Assembly: GCF_000568815.1 (NCBI RefSeq)
Contig: NZ_CP007201.1
Span: 2,055,654 to 2,119,653, forward strand
Direction of reading: 5' to 3'
DNA: 64,000 nt
Source: Sulfurospirillum multivorans DSM 12446
GTDB taxonomy: Bacteria; Campylobacterota; Campylobacteria; Campylobacterales; Sulfurospirillaceae
The position numbers and the translations under genes are program-made. The notes beneath the pieces are model-generated. The model had not been told where the DNA came from. It was given only the letters and a program-made list of their open reading frames with translations, and made no database searches. Below, piece by piece: positions 19,301-27,508 of the stretch. How positions within the stretch are numbered: position 1 is the stretch's first letter; each line of letters begins with the position of its first letter.

Positions 19301-19510
19301 CCTATCATCATGACCTCATTTGCCTTTATCGCAGGAACCTTACCACTTGCCCTAAGTTCAGGAGCAGGTGCGAACAGTCGTCATGTCATCGGCACCACCG
19401 TTGTAGGTGGCATGGTTACGCTCACCCTCATCGGCGTCTTTTTTGTACCGCTTTTTTTCTATCTTATCATGAAGATTAAAGAAAAAACGTCACTTGCGTT
19501 CAAGTCCTAA
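16394..19510 (+). CDS. Efflux RND transporter permease (HAE1/AcrB family)
   Basis: 1038 residues, full length for AcrB-type pumps with 12 membrane helices and two large periplasmic loops. The proton-relay Asp pair is present (LAIGLVVDDAIIVIENVER) and the matching Lys is in GLSAKNAILMVEFA. The N-terminus FINRPNFAIVVSLIIIIAG is typical. It probably exports hydrophobic compounds with a membrane-fusion protein and outer-membrane channel, but neither is encoded next to it: upstream is a divergent ABC gene, downstream a convergent LysE gene overlapping by 21 bp. Partners must be elsewhere. Confidence 0.95.
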   Translation: MFSKFFINRPNFAIVVSLIIIIAGVMAIRTLPVQEYPDVVPPQIIVSTTYSGADAITLEKSVASVLEEKINGVDNMLYMMSTTSPSGLLTMNLYFEVGTDMAQAKLDVNNRVRLAESKLPDAVNRQGVEVAERSNDTLRVLALTSENNRYDTIFMSNYAINNILEEFKRIPGVSEAVVVGNQEYAIRVWVDPQKLSFYNVTTTEVMNAIKAQNEQYPMGQIGQEPIQNAVAFTYTVTSTGRLNSPEEFEQILVKSNPDGSALRLKDVADLELGSERYFFKGLFNKEPTSMIRITLTSKANALEVSDLLDKKLEEIKKSFPEGLKIGTTYDPTLFVKASIKEVIVTLLEAVALVIFVVYLFLGNIRATIIPVLAIPVSIIGTFAGFYATGFSINLLTLFGLTLAIGLVVDDAIIVIENVERILRKESLSVKEATIKAMQEITAPVIAIVLVLCAVFIPASFMGGLSGTMSRQFAITIVISVTISGLVALTLTPALCALLLKKEEEEPLWIIQKFNALFDYITHHFGQIVQNAIRYALFNLLLFGIMIFAIVKLMSIIPSGLVPKEDKGVFFAVTTLPAAASLSRTHAINIAVGDVALQHPSVDKVGGFSGSDFSSKAYTTEAGYSYVRLKHWDERKDANQSVNAISKEIIQKLSTNKEARIVAVAPSAISGLGVSGGFEMYVQNKTGGTYASLENYAKEIVARASTREELRSVRSTLSTNTPQYRIEVNNQKAQAYGIDIADIYTTIQTTFGSVYINDINLFGRNYRVNIQAKGDFREGTQNYSDIFIKSSDGDAIALSDLVTLKRVINPNITKRFNMFPSAQILGETNAGYSSGEGLKIMEEIAAEVLPEGYSIAWGGASLQEKKLLETGNLSFVFAIVFIFLILVALYESWMIPWAIVLAVPFALLGAELSIWLRGLQNDIYFQIGLITLVGLSAKNAILMVEFALQKMEEGYSLIDATIEGAKIRFRPIIMTSFAFIAGTLPLALSSGAGANSRHVIGTTVVGGMVTLTLIGVFFVPLFFYLIMKIKEKTSLAFKS

Positions 19511-20122
19511 TAACCCCAAACCAAGAGCGATGAAAATCGCTCCGCTCACACGGTTAAACCATAACGCTCTTTGATGGGTCAAAAACCACGACTTGAATCG
19601 TTTCGCAAAAAAGGCATAGCACATCAATGTGCTAAACGAAAGAATCATAAATGTCAACGTTAAAATGAAAAACTGCTCTAAAAGCGGTGCCTCTGGATTG
19701 AGAAACGGTGGAAAAAGTGCCGTAAAAAAGATGATCGGTTTGGGATTGGTGATGCAGACTAAAAACCCTTTTTGGAAGATCTTTGCGTAATGCGCAACGC
19801 TTTTTTTACGCCCAAGATCCACCTGTTTAAAGATGCTTCCCAAGGCGCGAAACTGCTTAATTCCAATGTAAATAAGATAACACGCCCCTAAAATTTTAAA
19901 CGCCAAAAACAACACCAATGACGTTTTCAATACCACACCAAGACCTAACATCGCAGCACTGGAGAGCACAAAAAGACCGATGGCATTGCCAAGCGATGAA
20001 AAGAAAGTCGCTTTAAGGTCATAACTCACAGAGTTATTGATCGCCAAAAGTACCGCGGGACCTGGGCTTGCTATCGCGATAAACGCAACCATTGCATACA
20101 AAAGCCATGTGTGAAATTCCAT
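19490..20122 (-). CDS. LysE/RhtB family amino-acid exporter
   Basis: 210 residues with about six hydrophobic segments. The N-terminus WLLYAMVAFIAIASPGPAVLLAINNS is the RhtB signature, followed by ILGACYLIYIGIKQFR and KGFLVCITNPKPIIFFTALFPPF. Members export amino acids or related metabolites; substrate not predictable. It is convergent with the RND gene and divergent from arsR-xth. Confidence 0.88.
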   Translation of the reverse strand: MEFHTWLLYAMVAFIAIASPGPAVLLAINNSVSYDLKATFFSSLGNAIGLFVLSSAAMLGLGVVLKTSLVLFLAFKILGACYLIYIGIKQFRALGSIFKQVDLGRKKSVAHYAKIFQKGFLVCITNPKPIIFFTALFPPFLNPEAPLLEQFFILTLTFMILSFSTLMCYAFFAKRFKSWFLTHQRALWFNRVSGAIFIALGLGLLGLERK

Positions 20123-20165
20123 TCTGCGCCTTTTCGTTTTTGGGTATTATAACGCATTTTATTAG

Positions 20166-20181
20166 ATCAATATATCTTGAT
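20166..20181 (+). promoter_or_regulatory. Candidate ArsR operator
   Basis: A perfect inverted repeat ATCAA-N6-TTGAT lies just upstream of a -10 box TATACT at 20198-20203 and 50 bp before the arsR-family start. ArsR/SmtB repressors usually bind imperfect ATCAA/TTGAT-type inverted repeats in their own promoters, so autoregulation is likely. This is inferred from motif and position only. Confidence 0.6.
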
Positions 20182-20230
20182 GTGAAATCTTCTATGCTAT
20201 ACTACGTTAATTAAAGACAAAGAGAAGCTC

Positions 20231-20551
20231 ATGGAAACTTTTTTAAAAACCGTTGGCGCACTGAATGACGAAACGCGCTTGCAAATCCTTCATTTTATTC
20301 ACACAAACGGCGAAGTGTGCGTGTGTGAGCTCGAAGAGGCGTTTTCGATGATCCAGTCGCGCGTCTCGCGCCATCTCAAAATCCTCAAAGATGCGGGCTT
20401 TTTACGCGTTGATCGACGTGGAAAATGGGCGTATTATACGGTTCGCTCGCCGTTGGATCGTTTTAGACTCGAATGTTTAGAAGAGATCAGCTATCTTGAG
20501 ATGCCCGTGCCACGTGATATGCTTACATGTAAAAAGGAAAATTCACTATGA
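20231..20551 (+). CDS. ArsR-family metalloregulator
   Basis: 106 residues with a winged helix. The recognition region contains GEVCVCELEEAF, close to the As(III)-binding ELCVCDL motif of ArsR (Cys30 and Cys32), followed by SRVSRHLKILKDAGFLRVDRRGKWAYY. Further cysteines are at 82 and 100. Cys100, which could complete a three-thiol site, is encoded inside a TTACATGTAA palindrome at 20523. No arsenic resistance gene is in the window. The stop overlaps the xth start (ATGA), so the repressor and exonuclease III are co-expressed, an unusual pairing. Confidence 0.87.
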   Translation: METFLKTVGALNDETRLQILHFIHTNGEVCVCELEEAFSMIQSRVSRHLKILKDAGFLRVDRRGKWAYYTVRSPLDRFRLECLEEISYLEMPVPRDMLTCKKENSL

Positions 20552-21312
20552 AACTTATCTCTTGGAACGTTAATGGCATTCGCGCCGTTGCCAACAAAAA
20601 CGCGTTTGCGTGGGTGGATGAGTTCGCTCCAAATGTCTTGTGCTTGCAAGAAATTAAAGCGGAAGCGGAGCAGATTCCTGAGCCTCTTTTTAGCCATACC
20701 TTTACATGTAAACATGTCAACTCGGCTTCTAAGAAAGGCTATTCGGGTACGATGAGTTTTTCAACGCTTCCTTTTGAGAAGACCGACACCGCGTGGCACA
20801 TCGACCATACGCATGAAGGACGCATCTTGGAGCACCATTTTGGTGATGTGGCGCTGTTTAATGTCTACTTTCCTAACGGTCAGCAAAGCGAAGAACGCCT
20901 TGCACATAAGCTGAAATTTTACAGTGATTTTTTAGCACACACCGAAGCGTTACGAAAAGAGGGAAAAGGCATTATCATCTGTGGGGATGTCAACACTGCG
21001 CACCGCGCGATTGATCTTAAAAACCCTAAAGCCAATGAAGATACCTCAGGCTTTTTGCCGATTGAGCGCGCGTGGATCGATAGGCTGTTAGAGAAAGGCT
21101 ACATCGACACGTTTAGACATATCCACGGCGACATCACAGATGCTTACTCGTGGTGGTCGTACCGCTTTGGTGCGAGGGAACGTAATGTGGGGTGGCGGAT
21201 TGATTATTTTTTCATTTCCAAAGAGCTGGAACCTCGTCTGAGAGATGCGTTTATCCTCAGTCACATCGGAGGCTCAGATCATTGCCCTGTGGGCATTGAG
21301 ATCGATTTGTAA
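20548..21312 (+). CDS. xth: Exodeoxyribonuclease III
   Basis: 254 residues. Motifs: KLISWNVNGIRA, LCLQEIKAE (metal-binding Glu), VYFPNGQQSEER, GDVNTAH (Asp-Asn), WRIDYFFIS and GGSDHCPVGIEI (Asp-His). It is an AP endonuclease and 3'-5' exonuclease for base-excision repair. It is translationally coupled to the ArsR-type gene. Its Shine-Dalgarno AAAAAGGAAA starts at the edge of a palindrome (20523-20532), and a second palindrome (20701-20712) is read as FTCK. A third copy follows the stop (21316). Confidence 0.96.
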   Translation: MKLISWNVNGIRAVANKNAFAWVDEFAPNVLCLQEIKAEAEQIPEPLFSHTFTCKHVNSASKKGYSGTMSFSTLPFEKTDTAWHIDHTHEGRILEHHFGDVALFNVYFPNGQQSEERLAHKLKFYSDFLAHTEALRKEGKGIIICGDVNTAHRAIDLKNPKANEDTSGFLPIERAWIDRLLEKGYIDTFRHIHGDITDAYSWWSYRFGARERNVGWRIDYFFISKELEPRLRDAFILSHIGGSDHCPVGIEIDL

Positions 21313-21393
21313 GCTTTACATGTAACACTTTTTAATCACTCTTTTTTTCAATGCTATGGTATGATTAAAATTATTTTTATAAGGAAGTGGATT

Positions 21394-22038
21394 ATGGATT
21401 TTTTATCACTGAGTTCAAACGCCCTCTTAGCCTATAGTGCGTATGCCATCGGTACAGCAAGCCCTGGTCCTAGCAACCTTGCTATCATGAGTATGGCGAT
21501 GCACACAAGCCGTAAACAGGCGTTAATTTTCGCGTTAGGCGTTGCTTTTGGCTCAGCATTTTGGGGTTTTTTAGCAGCCCTTGGACTCTCGACTCTTCTC
21601 ATTCAATACGCAGAAGTGCTTATCGCGATTAAGATTCTTGGAGGACTTTATCTTTTTTGGCTTGCGTATAAATCGGCGCGATCTGCCTTTGCAAAAACGC
21701 ACATTATTCCTCACCAGACGCACGCAGCCTCCTCCTCCACACTCAAGCTCTTTTTCCAAGGAGCACTCATGCACCTGAGCAATCCTAAAGCAATTTTTGT
21801 ATGGCTCTCCATCGTAGCCCTTGCATTGCCTGCAAACACACATACAAGCGATGCACTTTGGATTGTTGTAGGCTCACTTCCTATTGGCATCTTTGTTTTT
21901 TGCGCTTATGCACTTCTTTTTTCAACGCCTACTGCCAAAGCGTTCTACCTGCGTACAAAACGATATTTTGATGGCACCCTAGCAACACTCTTTGGTTATG
22001 CAGGCTGGCAGATGCTTACCTCCACATCTAAAAACTAA
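21394..22038 (+). CDS. LysE/RhtB family exporter
   Basis: 214 residues from ATG at 21394, chosen because AAGGAAG precedes it; a longer frame from 21361 lacks a ribosome site. Six hydrophobic segments, with AIGTASPGPSNLAIMSMAMH and ILGGLYLFWLAYKSAR as family signatures and LMHLSNPKAIFVWLS. Substrate unknown. It lies 81 bp after xth and converges with the PAS protein gene, whose stop codon overlaps the end. Confidence 0.87.
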   Translation: MDFLSLSSNALLAYSAYAIGTASPGPSNLAIMSMAMHTSRKQALIFALGVAFGSAFWGFLAALGLSTLLIQYAEVLIAIKILGGLYLFWLAYKSARSAFAKTHIIPHQTHAASSSTLKLFFQGALMHLSNPKAIFVWLSIVALALPANTHTSDALWIVVGSLPIGIFVFCAYALLFSTPTAKAFYLRTKRYFDGTLATLFGYAGWQMLTSTSKN

Positions 22039-22478
22039 TGCTTTTTTTGTGCAACAACGTAGCGATCAGCATTGGTTTGTTGACTTAAATTTTTATGAAA
22101 TTCGAGTGCCGCTCGAAGATCGTGAATATCCGTGTGCGTTCCGACAACTTTGGTCGGATACCCATCCTCATTGTACGCAATGACTTTGGCTTGATCGAGC
22201 ACCCATTTGTAACTTCCATCATGACACAACATGCGGTGCTGATGCTGGTAATGCTTGATTCTACCACTTAAAAGTGCTGTAAGTTCATTGAGACAGTAAT
22301 TCAAATCTTCAGGGTGAATGAGTGACATCCAACGCTCTTTGGTCTGCTCGAACGCCTCAAATTCGTACCCCAACATCGTGACCCATTGCGGTGACAATAT
22401 GATGCGATTGCCAAGTGGATTCCACTCCCAAAACCCGTGCCCTACGCATTCTAAAATTTTTAAGTACTCTTTTCTCAT
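22035..22478 (-). CDS. Stand-alone PAS domain protein
   Basis: 147 residues comprising a single PAS fold (GHGFWEWNPLGNRIILSPQW ... DGSYKWVLDQAKVI ... VVGTHTDIHDL), with the PAC-like end and no output domain or membrane segment. It could act as a small sensor for the neighbouring chemoreceptor, from which it diverges, but this is conjecture. The end converges with the LysE gene by a 4-bp overlap. Confidence 0.82.
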   Translation of the reverse strand: MRKEYLKILECVGHGFWEWNPLGNRIILSPQWVTMLGYEFEAFEQTKERWMSLIHPEDLNYCLNELTALLSGRIKHYQHQHRMLCHDGSYKWVLDQAKVIAYNEDGYPTKVVGTHTDIHDLRAALEFHKNLSQQTNADRYVVAQKKH

Positions 22479-22546
22479 CGCGCATAGCCTTTAAGATTTT
22501 TTGATAAGCGATTATACATTACAAGTGTGATATTCGCGTTATATCC

Positions 22547-22564
22547 ACCTTTACATGTAAAGGT
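22547..22564. repeat. Extended ACATGT palindrome in a divergent promoter region
   Basis: The common TTTACATGTAAA unit (22550-22561) is extended here to an 18-nt perfect palindrome, ACCTTTACATGTAAAGGT. It lies between the divergent PAS protein (start 22478) and chemoreceptor (start 22671) genes, about 55 bp upstream of a -10-like TATAAT at 22618-22623. As both flanking genes point away, it is not a terminator; an operator-like role is possible. Confidence 0.6.
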
Positions 22565-22670
22565 TTTAGAGCTCAAAAGATCATCCATCTTTCCTGATAT
22601 TTTCTTATAAATTTACATATAATTTACGCAAGACCGCTACTATACGCACCAAAAACTTTAAAGGGGCGTT

Positions 22671-24284
22671 ATGTATTTAGCTTCCATCAAAAACAAGCTT
22701 GTCTTTTTGCTTGTCATTATTTTCCTAGGTTTCAGTGCCATTGGCGTTGAAATTATCAAAGAAGCCAACGATGCCAAAATGGCTGCCATTCGTTTGACGA
22801 CTATTGCAGATATTGAAAATTCGATTTTAGAACTTCGCATTCAACAGCGTGATTATCAGATCTATTTTAAACAGACCAATCTAGATCGTTATGAAAAAAT
22901 CTATCAAAAATTGATCGCTGATTTAGAAGCACTCAAGCTGATTTTGATGAGTCCACAAAACCATCAACGCATCGAAAGTCTTAAAAATGTGCTCATCCAA
23001 TGGAACGATGTCAATGTTCCTCGCATGCAGCTGTTTGGAAAGTACGGCGCCACAATGCACGAGCCAAGCTTTGCGCAAACCTATCCAGAAGACGCAAAAA
23101 AGCTCAACGAATACTACAAAAAAAGTAGCCAAGGGTTTGTCGTCATTACCGAGAAACTCGATGATTTAGCACTCAGCGTGAAAACCAATAACTTCAATCG
23201 TTTGGATACCAATAAACTCATATCGCAAATATCGCTTGGCGTGATTTTTCTCTTTGTCTTTACGATCTTTTTTATCGTCACACGCTCTATTAAAAACTCT
23301 GTGGCACATGCTAAAACAGCGTGTGAGAAGATGCGCCAGAGCAAAGATCTCAGCGTGAGCATCACCACAGGCACGAAAGATGAGATCAACGACATTGTCA
23401 GTTCCATCAACGCACTGATCGCCGATGTTGCGCAGGCCCTTAACCAAGCAAAAAGCAACGCGCTTGAAAATGCTTCCGTTGCCGAAGAGCTCTCCAGTAC
23501 GAGCCTTCAGATCGGCAAGCGCGCCGAAGAAGAAGCCAAAGTTGTTTTTGAAACCACTAACGATGCCAAAGAGGTTGCCAAAGCGATTGGAGAGGCAAGC
23601 GTGCAATCTCAAAATGTCAAAGAAATTACAACCGATGCGCAAAAAAGCTTACTAGGGGCTCAAGAGCTGCTCAATGAAACGCTCTCGCAACTCAGCCAAA
23701 CGGCAGAGGCAGAAGCGGCGATCAATGAGCGCCTCAATCGCCTCTCAAGCGAAGCCGAACAGGTCAAATCGGTACTGGATGTCATCGGCGATATTGCCGA
23801 CCAGACCAATCTTTTAGCACTCAATGCCGCCATTGAAGCGGCACGTGCGGGAGAGCATGGTCGTGGATTTGCCGTGGTGGCAGATGAAGTACGAAAACTG
23901 GCAGAGCGCACCCAAAAAAGCCTCATCGAGACCAATGCCACGGTCAATGTCATCGTTCAGTCCATCAGCGACATCAGCGGTGAGATGAACCACAACGCTA
24001 AACGCATCCACGAGCTTTCCGAGTTTTCTAACCAAGTCACGACTCAAACCAATGACGCCGTTGGCATGTTAGAACAGAGTGTCAACGCAACCGAAGAGGT
24101 CGTCACTAAAGCCAATGGCAACGTCAAGCTCATCAAAACAGCCGTCATCGAAAAAATTGGTGAGATCAACACGCTCTCAAGCTCCAACGCCAGAAGTGTT
24201 GAAGAGATCGCAGCAGCAGCCGAGCACCTCTCCAAGCTCTCTTCCACGCTCAGCCACACCCTATCACAATTCAAAACCGCGTAA
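22671..24284 (+). CDS. Methyl-accepting chemotaxis protein
   Basis: 537 residues: membrane segment (about 9-27), helical periplasmic ligand domain (about 28-180), second membrane segment (about 185-205), HAMP-like linker, and cytoplasmic signalling domain with the hairpin tip [39 protein letters not shown]. No C-terminal CheR/CheB tether peptide is present (ends LSQFKTA). Ligand unknown. Followed by a hairpin at 24291-24315 that probably ends transcription. Confidence 0.95.
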   Translation: MYLASIKNKLVFLLVIIFLGFSAIGVEIIKEANDAKMAAIRLTTIADIENSILELRIQQRDYQIYFKQTNLDRYEKIYQKLIADLEALKLILMSPQNHQRIESLKNVLIQWNDVNVPRMQLFGKYGATMHEPSFAQTYPEDAKKLNEYYKKSSQGFVVITEKLDDLALSVKTNNFNRLDTNKLISQISLGVIFLFVFTIFFIVTRSIKNSVAHAKTACEKMRQSKDLSVSITTGTKDEINDIVSSINALIADVAQALNQAKSNALENASVAEELSSTSLQIGKRAEEEAKVVFETTNDAKEVAKAIGEASVQSQNVKEITTDAQKSLLGAQELLNETLSQLSQTAEAEAAINERLNRLSSEAEQVKSVLDVIGDIADQTNLLALNAAIEAARAGEHGRGFAVVADEVRKLAERTQKSLIETNATVNVIVQSISDISGEMNHNAKRIHELSEFSNQVTTQTNDAVGMLEQSVNATEEVVTKANGNVKLIKTAVIEKIGEINTLSSSNARSVEEIAAAAEHLSKLSSTLSHTLSQFKTA

Positions 24285-24290
24285 CGTTTT

Positions 24291-24315
24291 GCCCAAAGAG
24301 ACCACCTCTTTGGGC
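24291..24315 (+). terminator. Hairpin after chemoreceptor gene
   Basis: Perfect 10-bp stem GCCCAAAGAG / CTCTTTGGGC with a 5-nt loop, 6 nt after the stop codon. Only a weak T-run follows, so it is a probable but not strong intrinsic terminator. Confidence 0.6.
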
Positions 24316-24371
24316 ATGCTTTAACCAGAATTTGCTATCATTTTACACTTTACATGTAAAAAGGTTTTCGT

Positions 24372-25184
24372 ATGCAAGAAGAGATAATGTCACATAAACT
24401 CACCCCATTTTTTATGCCAGCGGACGACAAAAAAGGGACGGTCATCGGCTTTTGTGGGAGCGATATTTTGATGAGAGAAGACGGCACATTGCCCTCCATG
24501 GAATTTTTTGCCCTTTTGGGAGAGCCCAAACATCGCTTTCACATCGGCTCCTTTGATGAAGAGTTGTACATCCTTTTTGCATGGGAAAAAAACACGCCCC
24601 TTCCTGAGAATTTAGTGAAAACCAATTTACGCCATTTTTTAGGACTTTACCCACCGCACCTTTTTGCGATGCTCGCACGCGCCAAACAACTTGCACACTG
24701 GATCTACGACAACCAATTTTGCGGTCGCTGTGGCGCACCTGTAGGGTATACTTCAAAATTTTCATCACTGGGCTGCTCCTGTGGCAACTACATCTTTCCA
24801 CGCCTTTCGCCCGCGTGCATCACCCTCATTACAAAAGGCGATGAGATACTTTTAGCGCGCTCACCCTACTTTAAAGAAGGCGTCTACAGTCTAGTAGCAG
24901 GCTTTGTCGAAGCGGGCGAAAGTGTCGAGAGCGCCCTTCACCGCGAAGTGTTCGAAGAAGTGGGCATTCGCGTGAAAAATCTTCGCTACTTTGGCTCGCA
25001 ATCCTGGCCGTTTCCCCACTCCTTGATGCTTGGTTTTTTTGCTGAGTACGACAGCGGTGAGATTCACATTCAAGAAGAGGAGATCGAAGATGCACAGTGG
25101 TTCAACAAAGATGCCCTTCCACCTTTGTCGCATGAGACATCTATCGCTCGAATGATAATCGAAGAGTGGCTTAAAAATCATTGA
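24372..25184 (+). CDS. nudC: NAD(+) diphosphatase (NudC-type Nudix hydrolase)
   Basis: 270 residues. A four-cysteine zinc ribbon (CGRCGAPV ... CSCG, about residues 117-137) precedes the Nudix domain, whose box reads GFVEAGESVESALHREVFEEVGI with all metal-binding glutamates. SQSWPFPHSLM is the NudC-specific SQPWPFPxS motif. It hydrolyses NAD(H), and NudC also removes NAD caps from RNA. The ribosome site AAAAAGG overlaps the right half of a TTTACATGTAAA palindrome (24349-24360). Confidence 0.95.
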   Translation: MQEEIMSHKLTPFFMPADDKKGTVIGFCGSDILMREDGTLPSMEFFALLGEPKHRFHIGSFDEELYILFAWEKNTPLPENLVKTNLRHFLGLYPPHLFAMLARAKQLAHWIYDNQFCGRCGAPVGYTSKFSSLGCSCGNYIFPRLSPACITLITKGDEILLARSPYFKEGVYSLVAGFVEAGESVESALHREVFEEVGIRVKNLRYFGSQSWPFPHSLMLGFFAEYDSGEIHIQEEEIEDAQWFNKDALPPLSHETSIARMIIEEWLKNH

Positions 25185-25239
25185 TTTTTTGTTGATATTT
25201 TTCTGTTAAAATAAGGCAAATTCACGCGAGGAGTTTGCC

Positions 25240-26157
25240 ATGAACATCACCCCTGAAGCACTTTTTGAAGCACGTCGCCATTTTTTAAAACTAGGAGCGG
25301 GTGCACTGGTGAGTAGCACTGCTATTTCACAGCTTTTAGCCGAAACGCCCTTAGATATGAGCCTCACCTACACACCCGATCCCAACCCACTCAAACTCTC
25401 GCCCAACACCCTTGAGCAGATCACCAACTATGTCAATTTTTACGAATTTTCAACCGACAAAACCGCCCCCGTCAAACTTTCCCAAAAGATGAAAACAGAT
25501 CCGTGGAGTGTTGGCTTTTTCGGCGACATCAAAACCGAACAGATGCTTAGAGTGGATGAGCTCATCGTCAAATTTGGACTAGAGGAGCGGATTTACCGTT
25601 TTCGCTGTGTCGAAGGCTGGTCGATGGTCGTTCCGTGGATCGGCTTTCCACTGTACAAACTGCTCGACTACCTAGAGCCAAACAGCAAAGCCAAATACGT
25701 CAAGTTCACGACACGCCACGACCCTAGCCTCTTTCCCGACCAAAGCAAAGGCATTTTTGCTTCCATTCCACATCCCTACGTTGAAGGCTTGCGCATGGAC
25801 GAGGCACGCAACCCACTCACGTTCATCGCTGTGGGCATGTACGGCAAACGCCTGCTTCCGCAAAATGGTGCACCGATTCGTCTTGTCGTGCCATGGAAAT
25901 ACGGCTTTAAGTCCATCAAATCACTCGATCTCATTGAATGCGTGGAAACCGAACCGCTTAACACATGGCAAGCCATTGACGCTAAAGAGTACGGCTTTTA
26001 CGCCAATGTTAATCCTGCCGTTGACCACCCAAGATGGACACAATCCAAAGAGCGATTGCTCGGAAAACTGACCAAACAAGCCACCCTGCCCTTTAACGGT
26101 TACGAAAAAGAGGTCGCCTCACTTTACGCGGGAATGGACTTAAGGAAATTCTTTTGA
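25240..26157 (+). CDS. msrP: Protein-methionine-sulfoxide reductase, molybdenum catalytic subunit
   Basis: 305 residues. A Tat signal [12 protein letters not shown] (about 12-23) sends the folded molybdopterin protein to the periplasm. The molybdenum-ligand Cys is in [20 protein letters not shown]. MsrP repairs oxidised methionines in periplasmic proteins with electrons from MsrQ. Coupled to msrQ by a TTGA overlap. Confidence 0.95.
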   Translation: MNITPEALFEARRHFLKLGAGALVSSTAISQLLAETPLDMSLTYTPDPNPLKLSPNTLEQITNYVNFYEFSTDKTAPVKLSQKMKTDPWSVGFFGDIKTEQMLRVDELIVKFGLEERIYRFRCVEGWSMVVPWIGFPLYKLLDYLEPNSKAKYVKFTTRHDPSLFPDQSKGIFASIPHPYVEGLRMDEARNPLTFIAVGMYGKRLLPQNGAPIRLVVPWKYGFKSIKSLDLIECVETEPLNTWQAIDAKEYGFYANVNPAVDHPRWTQSKERLLGKLTKQATLPFNGYEKEVASLYAGMDLRKFF

Positions 26158-26699
26158 AAGCCCTCCTCGTCCTTCTTGCGCTGCTTCCACTGGGGCTTGC
26201 ATACTACAAACTCGAAAGCGCTATCGACCCAATTAAAATGCTCTACAACACAACGGGCATTGGGGCGATAACGCTACTTTTACTTTCGCTTGTACCCTCT
26301 TCTTGTAAACGAGTTTGTGGACAAAACTTCCTTCGTTATCGCAAAACCATCGGGCTTTTGAGCTTTGCCTACGCCTTTTTACATGTAAGCGTTTTTGTCG
26401 CACTCGATAGCGAATTTGACTTCATCACCATCTTTGAAAAAAGTCTCAAAAAACCGTTCATCTATATCGGTACTATTGCGTTCATCATCCTTCTTTTCAT
26501 GGCGCTCACCTCGTTTAAAAAACTCTTTGCCAAGCTTTCAAAGTACCATAAAGCGGTCTACCTCGCTTTGGCACTTGCACTGCTTCACAGCTTCTGGGCG
26601 CAAAAAGTGGCTGGGATGTTTGAGTATAGCGTGGTCGCCGTTGGGTTGGTGCTTTTAGGGGAGCGTGTTTGGGCGTGGCAAAATAAAAAACCCCTATAA
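26154..26699 (+). CDS. msrQ: Protein-methionine-sulfoxide reductase haem-binding subunit
   Basis: 181 residues with five to six membrane helices of the ferric-reductase-like fold. Candidate haem ligand His residues lie in [10 protein letters not shown] and [10 protein letters not shown]. The start is a TTG overlapping the msrP stop, with AAGGAAA 5 nt upstream. MsrQ passes electrons from the membrane to MsrP. A palindrome at 26379 encodes LHV, and its His is one of the candidate haem ligands. Confidence 0.92.
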   Translation: MKALLVLLALLPLGLAYYKLESAIDPIKMLYNTTGIGAITLLLLSLVPSSCKRVCGQNFLRYRKTIGLLSFAYAFLHVSVFVALDSEFDFITIFEKSLKKPFIYIGTIAFIILLFMALTSFKKLFAKLSKYHKAVYLALALALLHSFWAQKVAGMFEYSVVAVGLVLLGERVWAWQNKKPL

Positions 26700-26970
26700 G
26701 AGGTAACCTTTTATCATTACTTTAATGACCTAATACTATGCAACAAAACTACCAATCAATTCCACACCTCTATAACCAACTCTTTTCTGCATATAACCTA
26801 TAGACGTATCCATTCACCAACTCTTTAAATTATTTATACTTTTTTTATACTTTTCTTATAAATTTTCATAATTAGTTTTGTATATAAAGGAGTTAATAAT
26901 GAAAAATTTATATTGCATATCCTGAAGTTAACATTGCCTATATATCTGTAATTAACTACAAGGAGGGATT
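26700..26970 (+). promoter_or_regulatory. Upstream region of nrfHA with promoter elements and an 8-codon leader ORF
   Basis: The 271-bp gap is strongly AT-rich. It holds an inverted repeat TCATTA-N3-TAATGA at 26717-26731 (approximate), several TATA-like stretches at 26835-26890, and a mini-ORF at 26899-26925 (ATG AAA ... TGA, MKNLYCIS) with a strong AAAGGAG ribosome site 6 nt before its ATG. The mini-ORF may be a leader peptide or a gene remnant. No clear TTGAT-N4-ATCAA FNR site was found. Confidence 0.45.
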
Positions 26971-27498
26971 GTGGATTTATCGAAAATTATGAAGATAGGT
27001 ACGCTTAGTGTGGCATGTATTGGTATTGTTTTGATCGCTTATACAATACACATATCCAATGCACTCAGCTATCTTACTAACGATCCAAAAGCATGTATTA
27101 ACTGTCATGTAATGAATACGCATTATGCAACATGGCAACATAGTTCCCACGCAAGAAATGCTACGTGTGCGGATTGTCATTTGCCTAGAAATAATTTTGT
27201 TGATAAGTATATTGCAAAAGCAAAAGATGGATTACACCATGCTTTTGCGTTTACATTTAATCTATATACCGATGAAATTAAAATTACAAAGGACGGTGCA
27301 GATCGAGTCCAAAAGAATTGCATCGAGTGTCATCCAAGACAATCTGAAACGGTTGTTCATAATAATGACCTTAATCATCAAAATATGAGCGAAAAAGGGG
27401 ACTACTGTTGGAGGTGCCATAGAGATGTACCTCATGGCTTGGTAAGAGGTTTAAATTCTGCACCTAATAATTTAGGTGTCAAAGAAGCTATTAAATAG
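26971..27498 (+). CDS. nrfH: Cytochrome c nitrite reductase membrane subunit
   Basis: 175 residues starting at GTG with AAGGAGG 5 nt before. One N-terminal membrane anchor (about 10-30) and four c-type haem motifs: CINCH, CADCH, CIECH and CWRCH, as in NapC/NirT-family NrfH. It takes electrons from menaquinol and passes them to NrfA in the periplasm. 10 bp separate it from nrfA. Codon use is more AT-rich than in the flanking msr genes. Confidence 0.96.
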   Translation: MDLSKIMKIGTLSVACIGIVLIAYTIHISNALSYLTNDPKACINCHVMNTHYATWQHSSHARNATCADCHLPRNNFVDKYIAKAKDGLHHAFAFTFNLYTDEIKITKDGADRVQKNCIECHPRQSETVVHNNDLNHQNMSEKGDYCWRCHRDVPHGLVRGLNSAPNNLGVKEAIK

Positions 27499-27508
27499 AG
27501 GAGGATTT

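Noticed and set aside
22547-22564. ACCTTTACATGTAAAGGT followed by TTTT as an intrinsic terminator
   Set aside because: It lies between two divergent genes, upstream of both, where no transcript should end.
26700-26970. FNR or NssR site before nrfH
   Set aside because: No TTGAT-N4-ATCAA or equally clear dyad was found; only weak partial matches such as TTAAC fragments.
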